Shown: positions 51,397-60,381 of the stretch, piece after piece
Position numbering within the stretch: the first letter of the stretch is position 1
How the letters are laid out: every line of letters starts with the position of its first letter
Source: Roseibium aggregatum IAM 12614
GTDB lineage: Bacteria > Pseudomonadota > Alphaproteobacteria > Rhizobiales > Stappiaceae
NCBI RefSeq assembly: GCF_000168975.1
Contig: NZ_AAUW01000020.1
Coordinates: 1 to 64,000 of the forward strand
Length of the DNA: 64,000 bases
Reading direction: 5' to 3'
Translations under genes and position numbers: made by a program
The notes under the pieces: model-generated
The model's database searches: none
The model's input: only the letters and a program-made list of their open reading frames with translations
Told to the model about the DNA's origin: nothing

Positions 51397-52518
51397 ATGC
51401 CGACATCAGCGATCGTTCAATTCGGGACCAGCCGCTTCTTGCAGGCGCATGTGGATCTCTTCGTGTCGGAGGCTATGGCCGACGGGCAGGACGCAGGACC
51501 AATCACGGTGGTGCAGACCAGCGGTGACGCGTCCCGCGCTCATCGTCTGAAGGCGCTGGCGGCACCCTCCGGTTACGAAGTCCGGATCAAGGGCATCGAA
51601 AACGGCGCTCTGGTGGACACGAGCAAAACCGTCAGCAGCATCAAACGCGCCCTGTCCTTGCCGGATGACCTTGGCGAGGTTGCGAAGATTGTCGCCGGTG
51701 AAGCAAGGATCATCCTCTCCAACACCGCCGATGCGGGGTATAGGCCAAACGAGGCCGACAAGCGCACCGACTTTTCCCTTGAGATATCCTATCCGGCCAA
51801 GCTGACGTGGTTTCTGTTTCAAAGGTTCAAAGGCGGCGGAGCGCCCATTCAGGTCATGCCGGCCGAACTGATCCCTGAAAACGGCAAGGTCCTGAGAGAC
51901 CTCGTCCTGGGGATCGCCGCACTCTATCCTTCCGAATTTTCAGACTGGCTGCGCGCAAAAGTGACCTGGGTGAATTCCCTCGTCGACAGGATCGTCTCCG
52001 AACCGCTGGAGCCGGCCGGCGCGGTGGCCGAACCTTATGCGCTCTGGGCAATCGAGGATCAGCCGGGCCTCATTCTACCTTGCGTGCATCCATGCGTTCA
52101 GGTCGTCAAGGATCTGGAGCAGGTCGAGACCCTGAAGCTGTTCATCTTGAACCTCGGACATACCTATCTGGTGTCGCGGTGGCTGGCAGCAGGCAACTCG
52201 CCCCTGCACTTCGTCCGGGAGCTGATGGACAGCCCCGACTACGGCCCTGACCTTGAAGATCTCTATCGGCGGGAAGTCATCCCCGCCTTTGCGGCTCAGG
52301 ACAGGAAACAGGAAGCCGAAGCTTACGCCGCCACGACAATCGACAGGTTCAAGAACCCGTTTCTGGACCACAAGCTCGCCGACATCGCGCAAAGTCATGA
52401 TGAGAAGATAAACCGGCGGATAGCGTCCTTCCTGTCCTGGTCCCGGAAAGCCGCCCCGTCGCTTCAAACGCCCCGGCTGGACGCAGTCGCGAATACATCG
52501 GTAGCTGCACAATCATGA
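51397..52518 (+). CDS. tagaturonate/fructuronate reductase-type polyol dehydrogenase (UxaB-like)
   Basis: A 373-residue member of the mannitol dehydrogenase superfamily. Parts align with UxaB rather than mannitol dehydrogenases: IVQFGTSRFLQAHVD, ISYPAKLTWFLFQRF, AELIPENGKVLRDLVL, NSLVDRIV, LFILNLGHTYLV and RFKNPFLDHKLADIA. It should interconvert D-tagaturonate and D-altronate (or fructuronate/mannonate) with NAD(H). It is shorter than E. coli UxaB (483 aa). Its stop overlaps the next gene (ATGA). Confidence 0.8.
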   Translation: MPTSAIVQFGTSRFLQAHVDLFVSEAMADGQDAGPITVVQTSGDASRAHRLKALAAPSGYEVRIKGIENGALVDTSKTVSSIKRALSLPDDLGEVAKIVAGEARIILSNTADAGYRPNEADKRTDFSLEISYPAKLTWFLFQRFKGGGAPIQVMPAELIPENGKVLRDLVLGIAALYPSEFSDWLRAKVTWVNSLVDRIVSEPLEPAGAVAEPYALWAIEDQPGLILPCVHPCVQVVKDLEQVETLKLFILNLGHTYLVSRWLAAGNSPLHFVRELMDSPDYGPDLEDLYRREVIPAFAAQDRKQEAEAYAATTIDRFKNPFLDHKLADIAQSHDEKINRRIASFLSWSRKAAPSLQTPRLDAVANTSVAAQS

Positions 52519-53516
52519 GAGCCCTTAGGCAGATCGGCACAACAGATGTTCAGGTGACGGACATCTCCTTCGGAGCATCGGCTATCGGAAATCTGGGACG
52601 GGCCGTTTCGGACGAGGAGACGACCGCAGTTCTTCAATCCGCCTGGGACGCCGGTATCCGCTATTTCGACACCGCGCCGCATTATGGCCGCGGCCGGTCG
52701 GAGGAACGGCTTGGCCGCTTCCTGAAATCGAAGCCCCGTGAGGACTATGTCCTGTCGACCAAGGTTGGGCGTGTCTTGTCTCCCGGCCCCACGCTCAAGG
52801 AGGCCGACGGTTTCATCGATCCGCTGCCTAACGACGTTCGCTACGACTATTCGGGCGACGGCATTGAAGCGTCGCTGGAAGGCAGCTTCGAGCGGCTGCA
52901 GACGCACTATGCCGATATCGTCTACATCCATGACATCGGCACCTACACACACGGCGCCGCAAATGAAAAGCACATGCAGGACTTGCTTGTGTCTGGTCTT
53001 GACCGATTGCAACGGTTGAAAGACCGGGGAAAGATCCGCGCCTTCGGGATCGGCGTGAACGAGACACAGGTTTGCCTGGACCTTCTGACCGAGACCGACC
53101 TGGATGCCATCCTGCTTGCCGGACGACTGACCCTGCTTGACCGCGAAGCCGAAGACGGTCTTGTCGAGAAGTGCCGGCAAAGGGGGACAAGCCTGGTTCT
53201 CGGCGGGATTTTCAATTCCGGAATTCTTGCGACGGGGCCGGTCGAGGGCGCCTGGTTCGATTACGCACCGGCCTCGCAGGAAATCCTGGAAAAAGTCACC
53301 GCTCTTAAAGCACAGGCCGAGGGGATGGGGCTGTCGCTTGCCAGTGCGGCCCTTCACTTCGCCCACAGCTATCCCGGTGTTGCGTCCGTTCTGCTGGGAA
53401 CGTCCAAAGTCACGTCGTTGAAACGCAACCTGGACAGCCTCGCGACCAAACCGCCAGCGGATTTTTCAAGGATGTTCGGCAGCCCTCCGATAGGGAGCCT
53501 TCAGGCAAACTTGTGA
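52515..53516 (+). CDS. aldo/keto reductase, D-threo-aldose 1-dehydrogenase-like
   Basis: A 333-residue AKR barrel. The catalytic Asp and Tyr are in RYFDTAPHYGRGRSEERLG, the Lys in VLSTKVGR, and the His in DIVYIHDIG. C-terminal ALHFAHSYPGVASVLLGTSK binds NAD(P). This subgroup includes L-fucose/L-galactose (D-threo-aldose) 1-dehydrogenases, which oxidise the sugar to its lactone. Coupled to the UxaB-like gene; convergent with gntR, overlapping its 3' end by 16 bp. Confidence 0.82.
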   Translation: MRALRQIGTTDVQVTDISFGASAIGNLGRAVSDEETTAVLQSAWDAGIRYFDTAPHYGRGRSEERLGRFLKSKPREDYVLSTKVGRVLSPGPTLKEADGFIDPLPNDVRYDYSGDGIEASLEGSFERLQTHYADIVYIHDIGTYTHGAANEKHMQDLLVSGLDRLQRLKDRGKIRAFGIGVNETQVCLDLLTETDLDAILLAGRLTLLDREAEDGLVEKCRQRGTSLVLGGIFNSGILATGPVEGAWFDYAPASQEILEKVTALKAQAEGMGLSLASAALHFAHSYPGVASVLLGTSKVTSLKRNLDSLATKPPADFSRMFGSPPIGSLQANL

Positions 53517-54403
53517 ACCCGCAGCGATTGAAGGAGCGTTTCCTTCGATCGCCGGAGATGCTTGAGCGCAGCGGCCTCCGACCCTTCGCTGTCACGCGCA
53601 AGCATTGCGTCGATCCATTCCAGATGCTCGTCGATCGCGGCTGCGTTGCGTTCCAGCTCATCGCGTTTGTCCCACATGTAGTGGTAATTGAAGATCAGCT
53701 TGATGAGCTTTTGAGCTTCGAGAACGAACCGGTTCCTGACCACGCTGTTGATGGCCGAATGAAACTTTTCGTCCAGCAGGGAAAAGTCGTGATAGCGCTC
53801 TGTAATGACGGACTTCAGGTCCTCGTGCTCCCGTTTCAGGACCTTCAGCTTGTCCCAGATTTCATGATCCGGAGGCAGAGTGAGCAACTGCCTGACCGCG
53901 TTCAGTTCCAGCACCATGCGAAACTCGGACAATTCGACCGCGAACTCCGAGGTAAACCCCAGCAGCGACCAGCCGCCCCTAGGGCGGCGTTCCACCAGAC
54001 CCAGCCGGCTTAGCCCGGCCAGAAATTCCTGCAGGTTGTGAACGGGAACACCGAATTGACGGGAAAGCTGCGCCACATTGAGCGACGTTCCCGCCGGCAC
54101 ATCGAAACGCAGGATCCATTCAAAGAACCTGTGTTCCAGTTCCTCGGCAGACAATGTGCTTTCGGCAGGAACCAGACGATGCTCCGCCTGAGGTTTCCGG
54201 ATCAGCGTCTTGTTGCGACCTTCCCAGCGGATCAGTTTGTCGCTATCCAGCTTTTGCAGAGCGCTGCGCACGATGGTTCTGCTCACGTCCATCCGGTCCG
54301 CAAGCGCGGTCTCGGCGGGCAGTTGATCACCAATCTCCATGCTGCTGCATATATCCAGCAACCTGTTGTACGCGCTTCTGAATCGTTCGTCCGTTCTCGC
54401 CAT
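53501..54403 (-). CDS. GntR-family regulator with a second wHTH and FCD-type domain
   Basis: A 300-residue regulator. Residues 8-70 are a GntR wHTH (GDQLPAETALADRMDVSRTI, then RSALQKLDSDKLIRWEGRN). A second wHTH-like segment follows (about 85-150, with SLNVAQLSRQFGVPVHNLQE and GLVERRPRGGW), then an FCD-like helical domain (EFRMVLELNAVRQLL, HDFSLLDEKFHSAI). Two tandem HTHs in one GntR protein is unusual. It is divergent from the CUT2 importer at 54541. Confidence 0.85.
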   Translation of the reverse strand: MARTDERFRSAYNRLLDICSSMEIGDQLPAETALADRMDVSRTIVRSALQKLDSDKLIRWEGRNKTLIRKPQAEHRLVPAESTLSAEELEHRFFEWILRFDVPAGTSLNVAQLSRQFGVPVHNLQEFLAGLSRLGLVERRPRGGWSLLGFTSEFAVELSEFRMVLELNAVRQLLTLPPDHEIWDKLKVLKREHEDLKSVITERYHDFSLLDEKFHSAINSVVRNRFVLEAQKLIKLIFNYHYMWDKRDELERNAAAIDEHLEWIDAMLARDSEGSEAAALKHLRRSKETLLQSLRVHKFA

Positions 54404-54442
54404 GATCGAAGCGTAGCATATCCAAAACGACGGACAATTCAG

Positions 54443-54516
54443 ATTGTTTGTATTAAAAAATAAAAAACTATTGACGACACCCCTTATCCGCGCTCATATG
54501 TTTTTAATAATTAAAC
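54443..54516. promoter_or_regulatory. gntR/ABC divergent control region with two operator-like motifs
   Basis: ATTGTTTGTA (54443-54452) and GTTTTTAATAATTAAAC (54500-54516) resemble the site at 51353-51374. TTGACG at 54471 with CATATG 18 bp later is a plausible promoter for the permease gene. Confidence 0.45.
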
Positions 54517-54540
54517 TCAATGTCCGGCCCGGGAGGATTT

Positions 54541-55563
54541 ATGGCGGATCTTGATCGAGGCGCGGAGCCAGCATCCTGGACGTTCAAATTGTCAGCCGGC
54601 TCCTTTCACAAGCTGTCGGCGCTGTTGACGCTTGCCCTGCTGATCTTCGCGTTTTCCTTCGGCAACGCAGCCTTTTTTTCCATCAACAACGGGCTGACGG
54701 TGCTTTTGCAGACGTCCGTCATCGGCCTGCTCGGGATCGGGATGACAATGGTCATCATCACCGGCGGCATCGACCTTAGCGTCGGCTCCGTCCTGGCGCT
54801 TTCGGGAACCATCACCGGGTTGAGCATCAAGGCAGGTGTGCCGGTAGCTCCTGCCATGGCGATTGGCGTGATGGCCGGCGCGGCCTGCGGGTTCGTCAAC
54901 GGGTTCGTCATCACCAAGATGCGCATTACCCCGTTTGTGGCAACGCTCGGCATGATGCTGATCGCACGCGGTGTTGCTCTCCAGTTAACAGGTGCTGCAC
55001 CGATTTCACGGCTTGGGGAAAGCTTCGGGCTTCTGGGCAACGGTTCGCTGTTCCGCATCGTTGAGAAAACCGGCGGTATTTTTCCGAAAGTCGTTTTCCC
55101 AGGAATTCCCTATCCCGTCATTCTTCTGGCGATCGTCGCGGTTGCAGGGGCCTACCTGCTCAGGCGCCGCCAGATCGGCCGGCACATCTATGCGACCGGA
55201 TCGAACGAGGAAGCCGCCCGTCTTTCCGGTGTCCTGGTCGACCGCACAAAGATCTTCGCTTACGTCCTGTCTGGCGCTCTGGCCGGGCTCGCGGGCAACG
55301 TTCTGATGTCGCGCCTCGTGACCGTTCAGCCCAATGAAGGCGTCATGTACGAGCTCGACGCGATTGCAGCCGCTGTCATCGGCGGGGCTTCGCTCATGGG
55401 CGGCGTCGGCAATATTTCGGGAACGATGATCGGCGCGGCCATCATCGGGGTTCTGCGGAACGGTCTCAACATGGCCGGTGTCTCGGCATTCATCCAGCAA
55501 ATCGTGATCGGCATCATCGTCATTCTGGCGGTCTACGTCGATCAGATCAGAAACCGGCGCTGA
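54541..55563 (+). CDS. CUT2-type sugar ABC permease
   Basis: A 340-residue RbsC-like protein: IITGGIDLSVGSVLALSGTI, RITPFVATLGMMLIARGVAL, ATGSNEEAARLSGVLVDRTK and AAVIGGASLMGGVGNISGT. The ATG at 54541 has GGGAGGA upstream; an ATG at 54520 is less likely. It leads an operon with a binding protein, half-ATPase and zinc dehydrogenase. Confidence 0.92.
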   Translation: MADLDRGAEPASWTFKLSAGSFHKLSALLTLALLIFAFSFGNAAFFSINNGLTVLLQTSVIGLLGIGMTMVIITGGIDLSVGSVLALSGTITGLSIKAGVPVAPAMAIGVMAGAACGFVNGFVITKMRITPFVATLGMMLIARGVALQLTGAAPISRLGESFGLLGNGSLFRIVEKTGGIFPKVVFPGIPYPVILLAIVAVAGAYLLRRRQIGRHIYATGSNEEAARLSGVLVDRTKIFAYVLSGALAGLAGNVLMSRLVTVQPNEGVMYELDAIAAAVIGGASLMGGVGNISGTMIGAAIIGVLRNGLNMAGVSAFIQQIVIGIIVILAVYVDQIRNRR

Positions 55564-55609
55564 GGAAGCCGGACGACAAGCAAAGCAACTTCGATTGGAG
55601 GAGAATGAA

Positions 55610-56551
55610 ATGAAGAAGCTTTTGACAACAGCCATGATGGCAAGCGCCCTTGCGCTGTCGGCAGCGGCCGCACAGGCCGGAGAAATCGCGGTCATCGTCA
55701 AGACGACGAATTCCAACTTCTGGCAGAACGTGAACAAGGGCGCCAGCGCCGCCATCGAGGGTCAATCCGCCCATACGATGACGTTCAATGGCCCGGCATC
55801 GGAATCGGCTGTCGCCGATCAGGTCAACCTCGTTGAAAACGCCATCAACCGCGGCGTATCGGGCATCGTCCTGGCTCCGTCCGATCCGGAAGCCCTGATC
55901 CCGGCAGTGAAGAAGGCGTTTGAATCCGAAATCCCGGTCGTCATCATCGACTCCAGCCTCGCCGACAACGGCAAGGAATATTACCAGTCGTTCCTGTCGA
56001 CCGATAACTGTGCGGCAGGACAACTGGTTGCCGACAAGATGATTTCGGAAGTGGGAACCGAAGGCAAGGTCGCCGTGATGTCCTACGTCGCCGGTGTTGG
56101 CTCCGAACTCGGCCGCGTTGGCTGCTTCGTCAAGCGGATCGAGGATCAGTCCAAGATCGAGATCGTCGGCCCCTATTACTCCCAGTCGCAGATGGCCACT
56201 GCCTTGAACCAGACCACCGACGTTCTGGCGGCAAACCCGGATCTCGTCGGCATTTTCGGTGCCAACGAACCGACAGCCATCGGCATGGGCCGGGCCCTGG
56301 CGCAAGCTGGCAAGGCCGGCAAGGTGACCGCAATCGGCTTTGACGGCAACACCGACCTGCAGGATTTCGTCCGTGACGGCACCCTGGCCGCAACGGCCGT
56401 TCAGGGCTCGTTCCAGATGGGCGAGATCGGCGTTCAGACCATTCTGAAGCTGTTGAACGGTGAACAGGTGCCGAACTTCATCGATACCGGCGTTGTCCTG
56501 GCGACCAAGGACAACATCGATCATCCGAGCGTTCAGAACGTCCTGTACTAA
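55610..56551 (+). CDS. periplasmic sugar-binding protein (CUT2)
   Basis: A 313-residue RbsB-like receptor with signal peptide (KKLLTTAMMASALALSAAAAQA), then IAVIVKTTNSNFWQNVNKGA and GIVLAPSDPEALIPAVKKAF. GGAGGAG precedes ATG 55610. Component of the importer at 54541-57417; the single C-terminal-lobe Cys pair (DNCAAGQ, RVGCFVK) may form a disulfide. Confidence 0.92.
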   Translation: MKKLLTTAMMASALALSAAAAQAGEIAVIVKTTNSNFWQNVNKGASAAIEGQSAHTMTFNGPASESAVADQVNLVENAINRGVSGIVLAPSDPEALIPAVKKAFESEIPVVIIDSSLADNGKEYYQSFLSTDNCAAGQLVADKMISEVGTEGKVAVMSYVAGVGSELGRVGCFVKRIEDQSKIEIVGPYYSQSQMATALNQTTDVLAANPDLVGIFGANEPTAIGMGRALAQAGKAGKVTAIGFDGNTDLQDFVRDGTLAATAVQGSFQMGEIGVQTILKLLNGEQVPNFIDTGVVLATKDNIDHPSVQNVLY

Positions 56552-56566
56552 CGCCATAAAACACGG

Positions 56567-56595
56567 CCGGAAGCCTGACATTGCCAGGCTTCCGG
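56567..56595 (+). terminator. intercistronic hairpin after the binding protein
   Basis: CCGGAAGCCTG and CAGGCTTCCGG form a perfect 11-bp stem; a weak T-rich tail follows. Another post-binding-protein hairpin like those at 22079, 35921 and 43500. Confidence 0.65.
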
Positions 56596-56625
56596 TCCTT
56601 TCAACCGTCGATCGGGACACGGAAT

Positions 56626-57417
56626 ATGAAACCAGATGCTCAGTCCGCGACACCGCTGGTGCAGATGGACCAAATCGAAAAGCACTTTGGCGGCATCAGG
56701 GCCGTGAACGACGTCTCCCTTGACCTTTATCCGGGAGAAGTCGTCGGCGTTCTCGGCCATAACGGCGCCGGCAAGTCGTGCCTGATGCGGATCTTGTCCG
56801 GAGCCATGATCCCCAACTCGGGGACGATCAAGGTCAACGGCGAAGTTGCAGATATCCAGTCGCCTCATGATGCGCGTGATCTGGGTATCGAGACCATTTA
56901 TCAGACACTGGCACTGGCAGATCATCTGAACGCGCCCGCCAACCTGTTTCTCGGCCGGGAGCTGAAAACAAGGTTCGGCAATCTGGACGACAGCAGAATG
57001 ATGGCTGAAGCGGTCCGTGTTCTAAAAAGGCTCAACCCGAATTTCAAGAACCTGAACGACCCTGTGTCCAGCCTGTCCGGCGGCCAGCGGCAGGTTGTTG
57101 CCATCGCCAGAGCGATCTATTTTGACGTCAAGATCCTGATCATGGACGAACCGACCGCCGCTCTCGGCCCTTCGGAAACGGCCATGGTCGGATCCTTGAT
57201 CAGACAGTTGCGCGAGGAAGGGATCGGTATCCTTCTGGTCAGTCATGACATGCATGACGTGTTCGAACTTTGCGACCGTGTCATTGTCATGAACAAGGGC
57301 CGTAAAGTCGGCTCGCACCGGATTGAAGACGTGACCAAGGACGACGTTCTCAGCCTCATCATCAAGGGCGATCTGCCTCATGACTGGGCTCCCCGGAGCC
57401 AGAAAGCCGTTCAATGA
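56626..57417 (+). CDS. single-domain CUT2 sugar ABC ATPase
   Basis: A 263-residue ATPase with one ABC domain: Walker A GHNGAGKSCLM, where Cys replaces the usual Thr/Ser after GKS, signature LSGGQRQVVAIA, Walker B ILIMDEPTAAL and H-loop VSHDMHD. Like the protein at 17884 it is half the size of RbsA. Its stop overlaps the dehydrogenase start (ATGA). Confidence 0.9.
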   Translation: MKPDAQSATPLVQMDQIEKHFGGIRAVNDVSLDLYPGEVVGVLGHNGAGKSCLMRILSGAMIPNSGTIKVNGEVADIQSPHDARDLGIETIYQTLALADHLNAPANLFLGRELKTRFGNLDDSRMMAEAVRVLKRLNPNFKNLNDPVSSLSGGQRQVVAIARAIYFDVKILIMDEPTAALGPSETAMVGSLIRQLREEGIGILLVSHDMHDVFELCDRVIVMNKGRKVGSHRIEDVTKDDVLSLIIKGDLPHDWAPRSQKAVQ

Positions 57418-58451
57418 CACTTGAAAACACCAAGTCGCCGGCGGTGGCACAATCGATGGTCTGCGGCACCGTTGTCGAGCCGGGCGTCTTCACGCTCGAA
57501 ACGCGGGACCTGCCGGACCATGCCCCGGAGGGTTGGGCACTCATCGACATTCAGGCTGTCGGCATCTGCGGTACCGATTATCACATCCTGGAAGGCAAGC
57601 ACCCATTCCTGAACTACCCGCGCGTGATCGGGCATGAACTGAGCGGCAGGATCGCGGAAAGCACCGGATCCTGGACGGCGGGCCAGTTGGTGGTGGTCAA
57701 CCCGTATCTGTCGTGCAACGCCTGCCGGGCCTGCACGCGCGGCAAACCGAACTGCTGCAGCAATATCGAGGTTCTCGGCGTTCATCGGGATGGCGGCCTG
57801 TGTTCCCGCATCGCCGTTCCGCAGCAGAACCTCTATCCGGCAACCGGCCTCACCGAACTGCAGGCCGCGATGGTCGAGTTTCTGGCTATTGGGGCCCATG
57901 CAGTGCGCCGGGCAAACCTGACAGCCGAGGACCGGGTTCTGGTCACCGGCGCCGGTCCCATCGGCATTGGCACGGCCCTTTTCGCCCGCCTTTCGGGAGC
58001 CGAGGTCCATCTTATGGACATGAGCCGCGCGCGTCTGGACCAGGCCACGGCAAAATTCGGCTTTGAAAATACGCATCTTGCCGGCACCGATATTCTGTCG
58101 GGCCCGCTGCAAGATGGTTTCGATGTGATCTTCGACGCCACCGGCAATGCGGCCGCCATCGAGGCCGGTTTTCCCCTGCTCGCCCACGGCAGCCGCTACG
58201 TTCTGGTCAGCGTCGTCAAGGAAACCATCAGCTTCAGTGATCCGGAGTTCCACAAACGCGAAACCCAGATCATCGGCAGCCGGAACGCAACCCGTGAAGA
58301 TTTCGAGACCGTCATGTCGGCAATTCGCGAAGACAGGATCGATACGGGGGCGCTGTGTACACTGACCCTGCAGCTTGAGGAGCTACCAAACAAATTCAGC
58401 GAGCTTGCGAAAGACCGGGAAGGCCTGATCAAGGCCATCGTGACTTTGTAA
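57414..58451 (+). CDS. zinc-dependent medium-chain dehydrogenase, L-galactonate 5-dehydrogenase (LgoD/YjjN)-like
   Basis: A 345-residue MDR enzyme. Catalytic zinc ligands are in VGICGTDYH and GHELSG; the structural zinc Cys4 cluster is CNACRACTRGKPNCC. The NAD motif is TGAGPIGIG. Stretches GVHRDGG, AIGAHAVRRA and SDPEFHKRETQIIGSRNAT closely resemble E. coli LgoD, which oxidises L-galactonate to D-tagaturonate. It is translationally coupled to the importer ATPase. Confidence 0.8.
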   Translation: MTLENTKSPAVAQSMVCGTVVEPGVFTLETRDLPDHAPEGWALIDIQAVGICGTDYHILEGKHPFLNYPRVIGHELSGRIAESTGSWTAGQLVVVNPYLSCNACRACTRGKPNCCSNIEVLGVHRDGGLCSRIAVPQQNLYPATGLTELQAAMVEFLAIGAHAVRRANLTAEDRVLVTGAGPIGIGTALFARLSGAEVHLMDMSRARLDQATAKFGFENTHLAGTDILSGPLQDGFDVIFDATGNAAAIEAGFPLLAHGSRYVLVSVVKETISFSDPEFHKRETQIIGSRNATREDFETVMSAIREDRIDTGALCTLTLQLEELPNKFSELAKDREGLIKAIVTL

Positions 58452-58526
58452 GGGCCTGACCGGCGATCCCGGTCAGACCCTCAACACGGAGTTTTTCTAT
58501 CGGCGATCCTTCAGATCGCCGATTTT
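58452..58526 (+). terminator. tandem hairpins at the end of the dehydrogenase operon
   Basis: CTGACCGG/CCGGTCAG immediately after the stop, then ATCGGCGATC/GATCGCCGAT (10-bp perfect stem, 5-nt loop) followed by TTTT at 58499-58526. The second overlaps the 3' end of the convergent lactonase gene, so it may terminate both. Confidence 0.65.
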
Positions 58527-59422
58527 GCGTTGACTGCAATCTCGTAGACCGACGTGGTTGCGGTGATCAGCAACCGGTTGCCCCGAACGCCGCCGAAACA
58601 GAGATTGGCAACCACCTCCGGCACCAGGATCTTTCCGAGGCGCGTGCCGTCCGGGTGGAAGCAGTGGATACCATCGGAGGCCGAACTCCACAGATGTCCT
58701 GCGGCGTCGACCCGCATGCCATCAGGCAGGCCCCGGTCTATCGTGGCGAACACCTCGTCCGACAGGATCCGGCCGGTGGCGTCCAGTTTGAAGGCGCGAA
58801 TGATGGAGGGGACGTCCGGATCGTGACTGGAACCGGACTCCGCTACATAAAGAACGCGCTCGTCCGCAGAAAACGCCAGGCCGTTCGGCTGGGTGAAATC
58901 GGCGATCATCGCCTCCACCTCACCCGTTGCGGGGTCGATGCGGTAGACGTTGCGCGCGGTCTGTTCCGGCTCTGCCAGGAAGCCTTCATAATCGCTCAAG
59001 ATGCCGTAGGTCGGATCTGTAAACCAGATCGCCCCTGTCGACTGGACAATGACGTCATTGGGCGAATTGAGACGTTTTCCCTGGTAACGGTCGGCAAGTA
59101 CGGTCAGGCTGCCGTCCAGCTCGGTGCGGGTCACCGACCTTGTTCCGTGCTGGCAGGAGACCAGGCGTCCCTGGCGGTCCCGTGTGTTGCCGTTGGCATA
59201 ATCCGACGGCTGGCGATAGGTGCTGACCTGGCCGTCGAGGGTCAGGCGCATCATCCGGTTTGCGGGAATATCGGAGAACAGAAGAAGCTGCTGGTCAGCG
59301 AACCAGACAGGGCCTTCCGTCCACTCGAAACCGGTCGCAAGCTGGCGCAGCCTGGCATTCTTCTGGATCAGGGCTGTGAACCGCGGATCATCGATCTGAT
59401 AGGGGGACGAGAAACTGTTCAT
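58511..59422 (-). CDS. SMP-30/gluconolactonase-family sugar lactonase
   Basis: A 303-residue six-bladed propeller lactonase: GFEWTEGPVWFADQQLLLFS (metal Glu), RLNSPNDVIVQSTGAIWFTD (Asn/Asp ligands), TQPNGLAFSADERVLYVAES and LPDGMRVDAAGHLWSS. It hydrolyses aldonolactones such as those made by the aldose dehydrogenase at 52515. No signal peptide. First ATG overlaps... its 3' end overlaps the convergent terminator, and its start lies next to the permease stop at 59419. Confidence 0.9.
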   Translation of the reverse strand: MNSFSSPYQIDDPRFTALIQKNARLRQLATGFEWTEGPVWFADQQLLLFSDIPANRMMRLTLDGQVSTYRQPSDYANGNTRDRQGRLVSCQHGTRSVTRTELDGSLTVLADRYQGKRLNSPNDVIVQSTGAIWFTDPTYGILSDYEGFLAEPEQTARNVYRIDPATGEVEAMIADFTQPNGLAFSADERVLYVAESGSSHDPDVPSIIRAFKLDATGRILSDEVFATIDRGLPDGMRVDAAGHLWSSASDGIHCFHPDGTRLGKILVPEVVANLCFGGVRGNRLLITATTSVYEIAVNAKSAI

Positions 59423-60381
59423 GCGGATCTGCCCTTTCCGGATGCGGCAGCGACAATGGCGATAATGATTGCGCCGGTCATGATCAGGCGCACGCCTGCG
59501 CCAAACCCGTAGGAATTCAACATCGAGACGACCAGGAACATCAGCAGCGCCCCGCCCCAGATGCCCGGCACATTGGAATTGCCGCCGGCGATGGAACAGC
59601 CGCCGATAACAACGACGGCGATGGAAATCAGAAGATATTCCGTGCCCATGTTGAGCGCAGCCCCTCCCGAGAAACTTGCCAGAAGGTAGCCCGTGAACGA
59701 AGCGAGCACGGCAGACAGAACATATGTCACCGCCCTAACCGTCTCCACCGGTATCCCGCTCAAACGGGCTGCACGCGTGTTCTGACCGAAGGCAGACACC
59801 CAGCGGCCGAAAATCGACCGTTCCAGAACCACCCAGCTCAACAGCGCGATCAGCACGCCGATGATCGTCAGGTTCGGCAAGCCGGCGATGGAACCGGTCG
59901 AGAAATCCGCAAGCGCTTCAGGCGGTTTGATCCTGAGACCGCGGTTCCACCAGATCGCCAGCGACTGATACAGGAAGGACGCCGATAGGGTCGCGATGAT
60001 CGGCGGGATCCGCAACAGACGGATCAGCAGGTAATTGAAGATGCCTGTGGAAATGCCAACGGCAATCGCAAGCGCCAGTCCCGGCAAGATGAGATCCGCC
60101 GCCCCGTCCATGAACTTGAGAGACAAGGTACCGGCCAGCGTCATGGTGGCCGGTATCGACAGATCGACATTGCCGGGGCCCAGCGTGATGACGAACATCT
60201 GGCCCAGCCCGACAATGGCCGAGAAGGAAGCAAAGGTCAGTGCCGCAGACAGAAGCTCTCCGCCGCCCCGCCCTTCTGTCAGCGAAAGGGTTGCGAGATA
60301 GGCGATGGCACTGGCCGCGAACGCCCAGAACCAGGGGCGCTTGGGGATGGCAAGCACTGTCGAAAGACGGGAGTTATCCAT
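59419..60381 (-). CDS. CUT2-type sugar ABC permease, first of a pair
   Basis: A 320-residue RbsC-like permease: FVITLGPGNVDLSIPATMTL, RIPPIIATLSASFLYQSLAI, AFGQNTRAARLSGIPVETVR and VVIGGCSIAGGNSN. It overlaps both the lactonase start (ATGA) and the second permease end, so it is part of a tight operon. Two non-identical permeases suggest a heterodimeric channel. Confidence 0.9.
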   Translation of the reverse strand: MDNSRLSTVLAIPKRPWFWAFAASAIAYLATLSLTEGRGGGELLSAALTFASFSAIVGLGQMFVITLGPGNVDLSIPATMTLAGTLSLKFMDGAADLILPGLALAIAVGISTGIFNYLLIRLLRIPPIIATLSASFLYQSLAIWWNRGLRIKPPEALADFSTGSIAGLPNLTIIGVLIALLSWVVLERSIFGRWVSAFGQNTRAARLSGIPVETVRAVTYVLSAVLASFTGYLLASFSGGAALNMGTEYLLISIAVVVIGGCSIAGGNSNVPGIWGGALLMFLVVSMLNSYGFGAGVRLIMTGAIIIAIVAAASGKGRSA

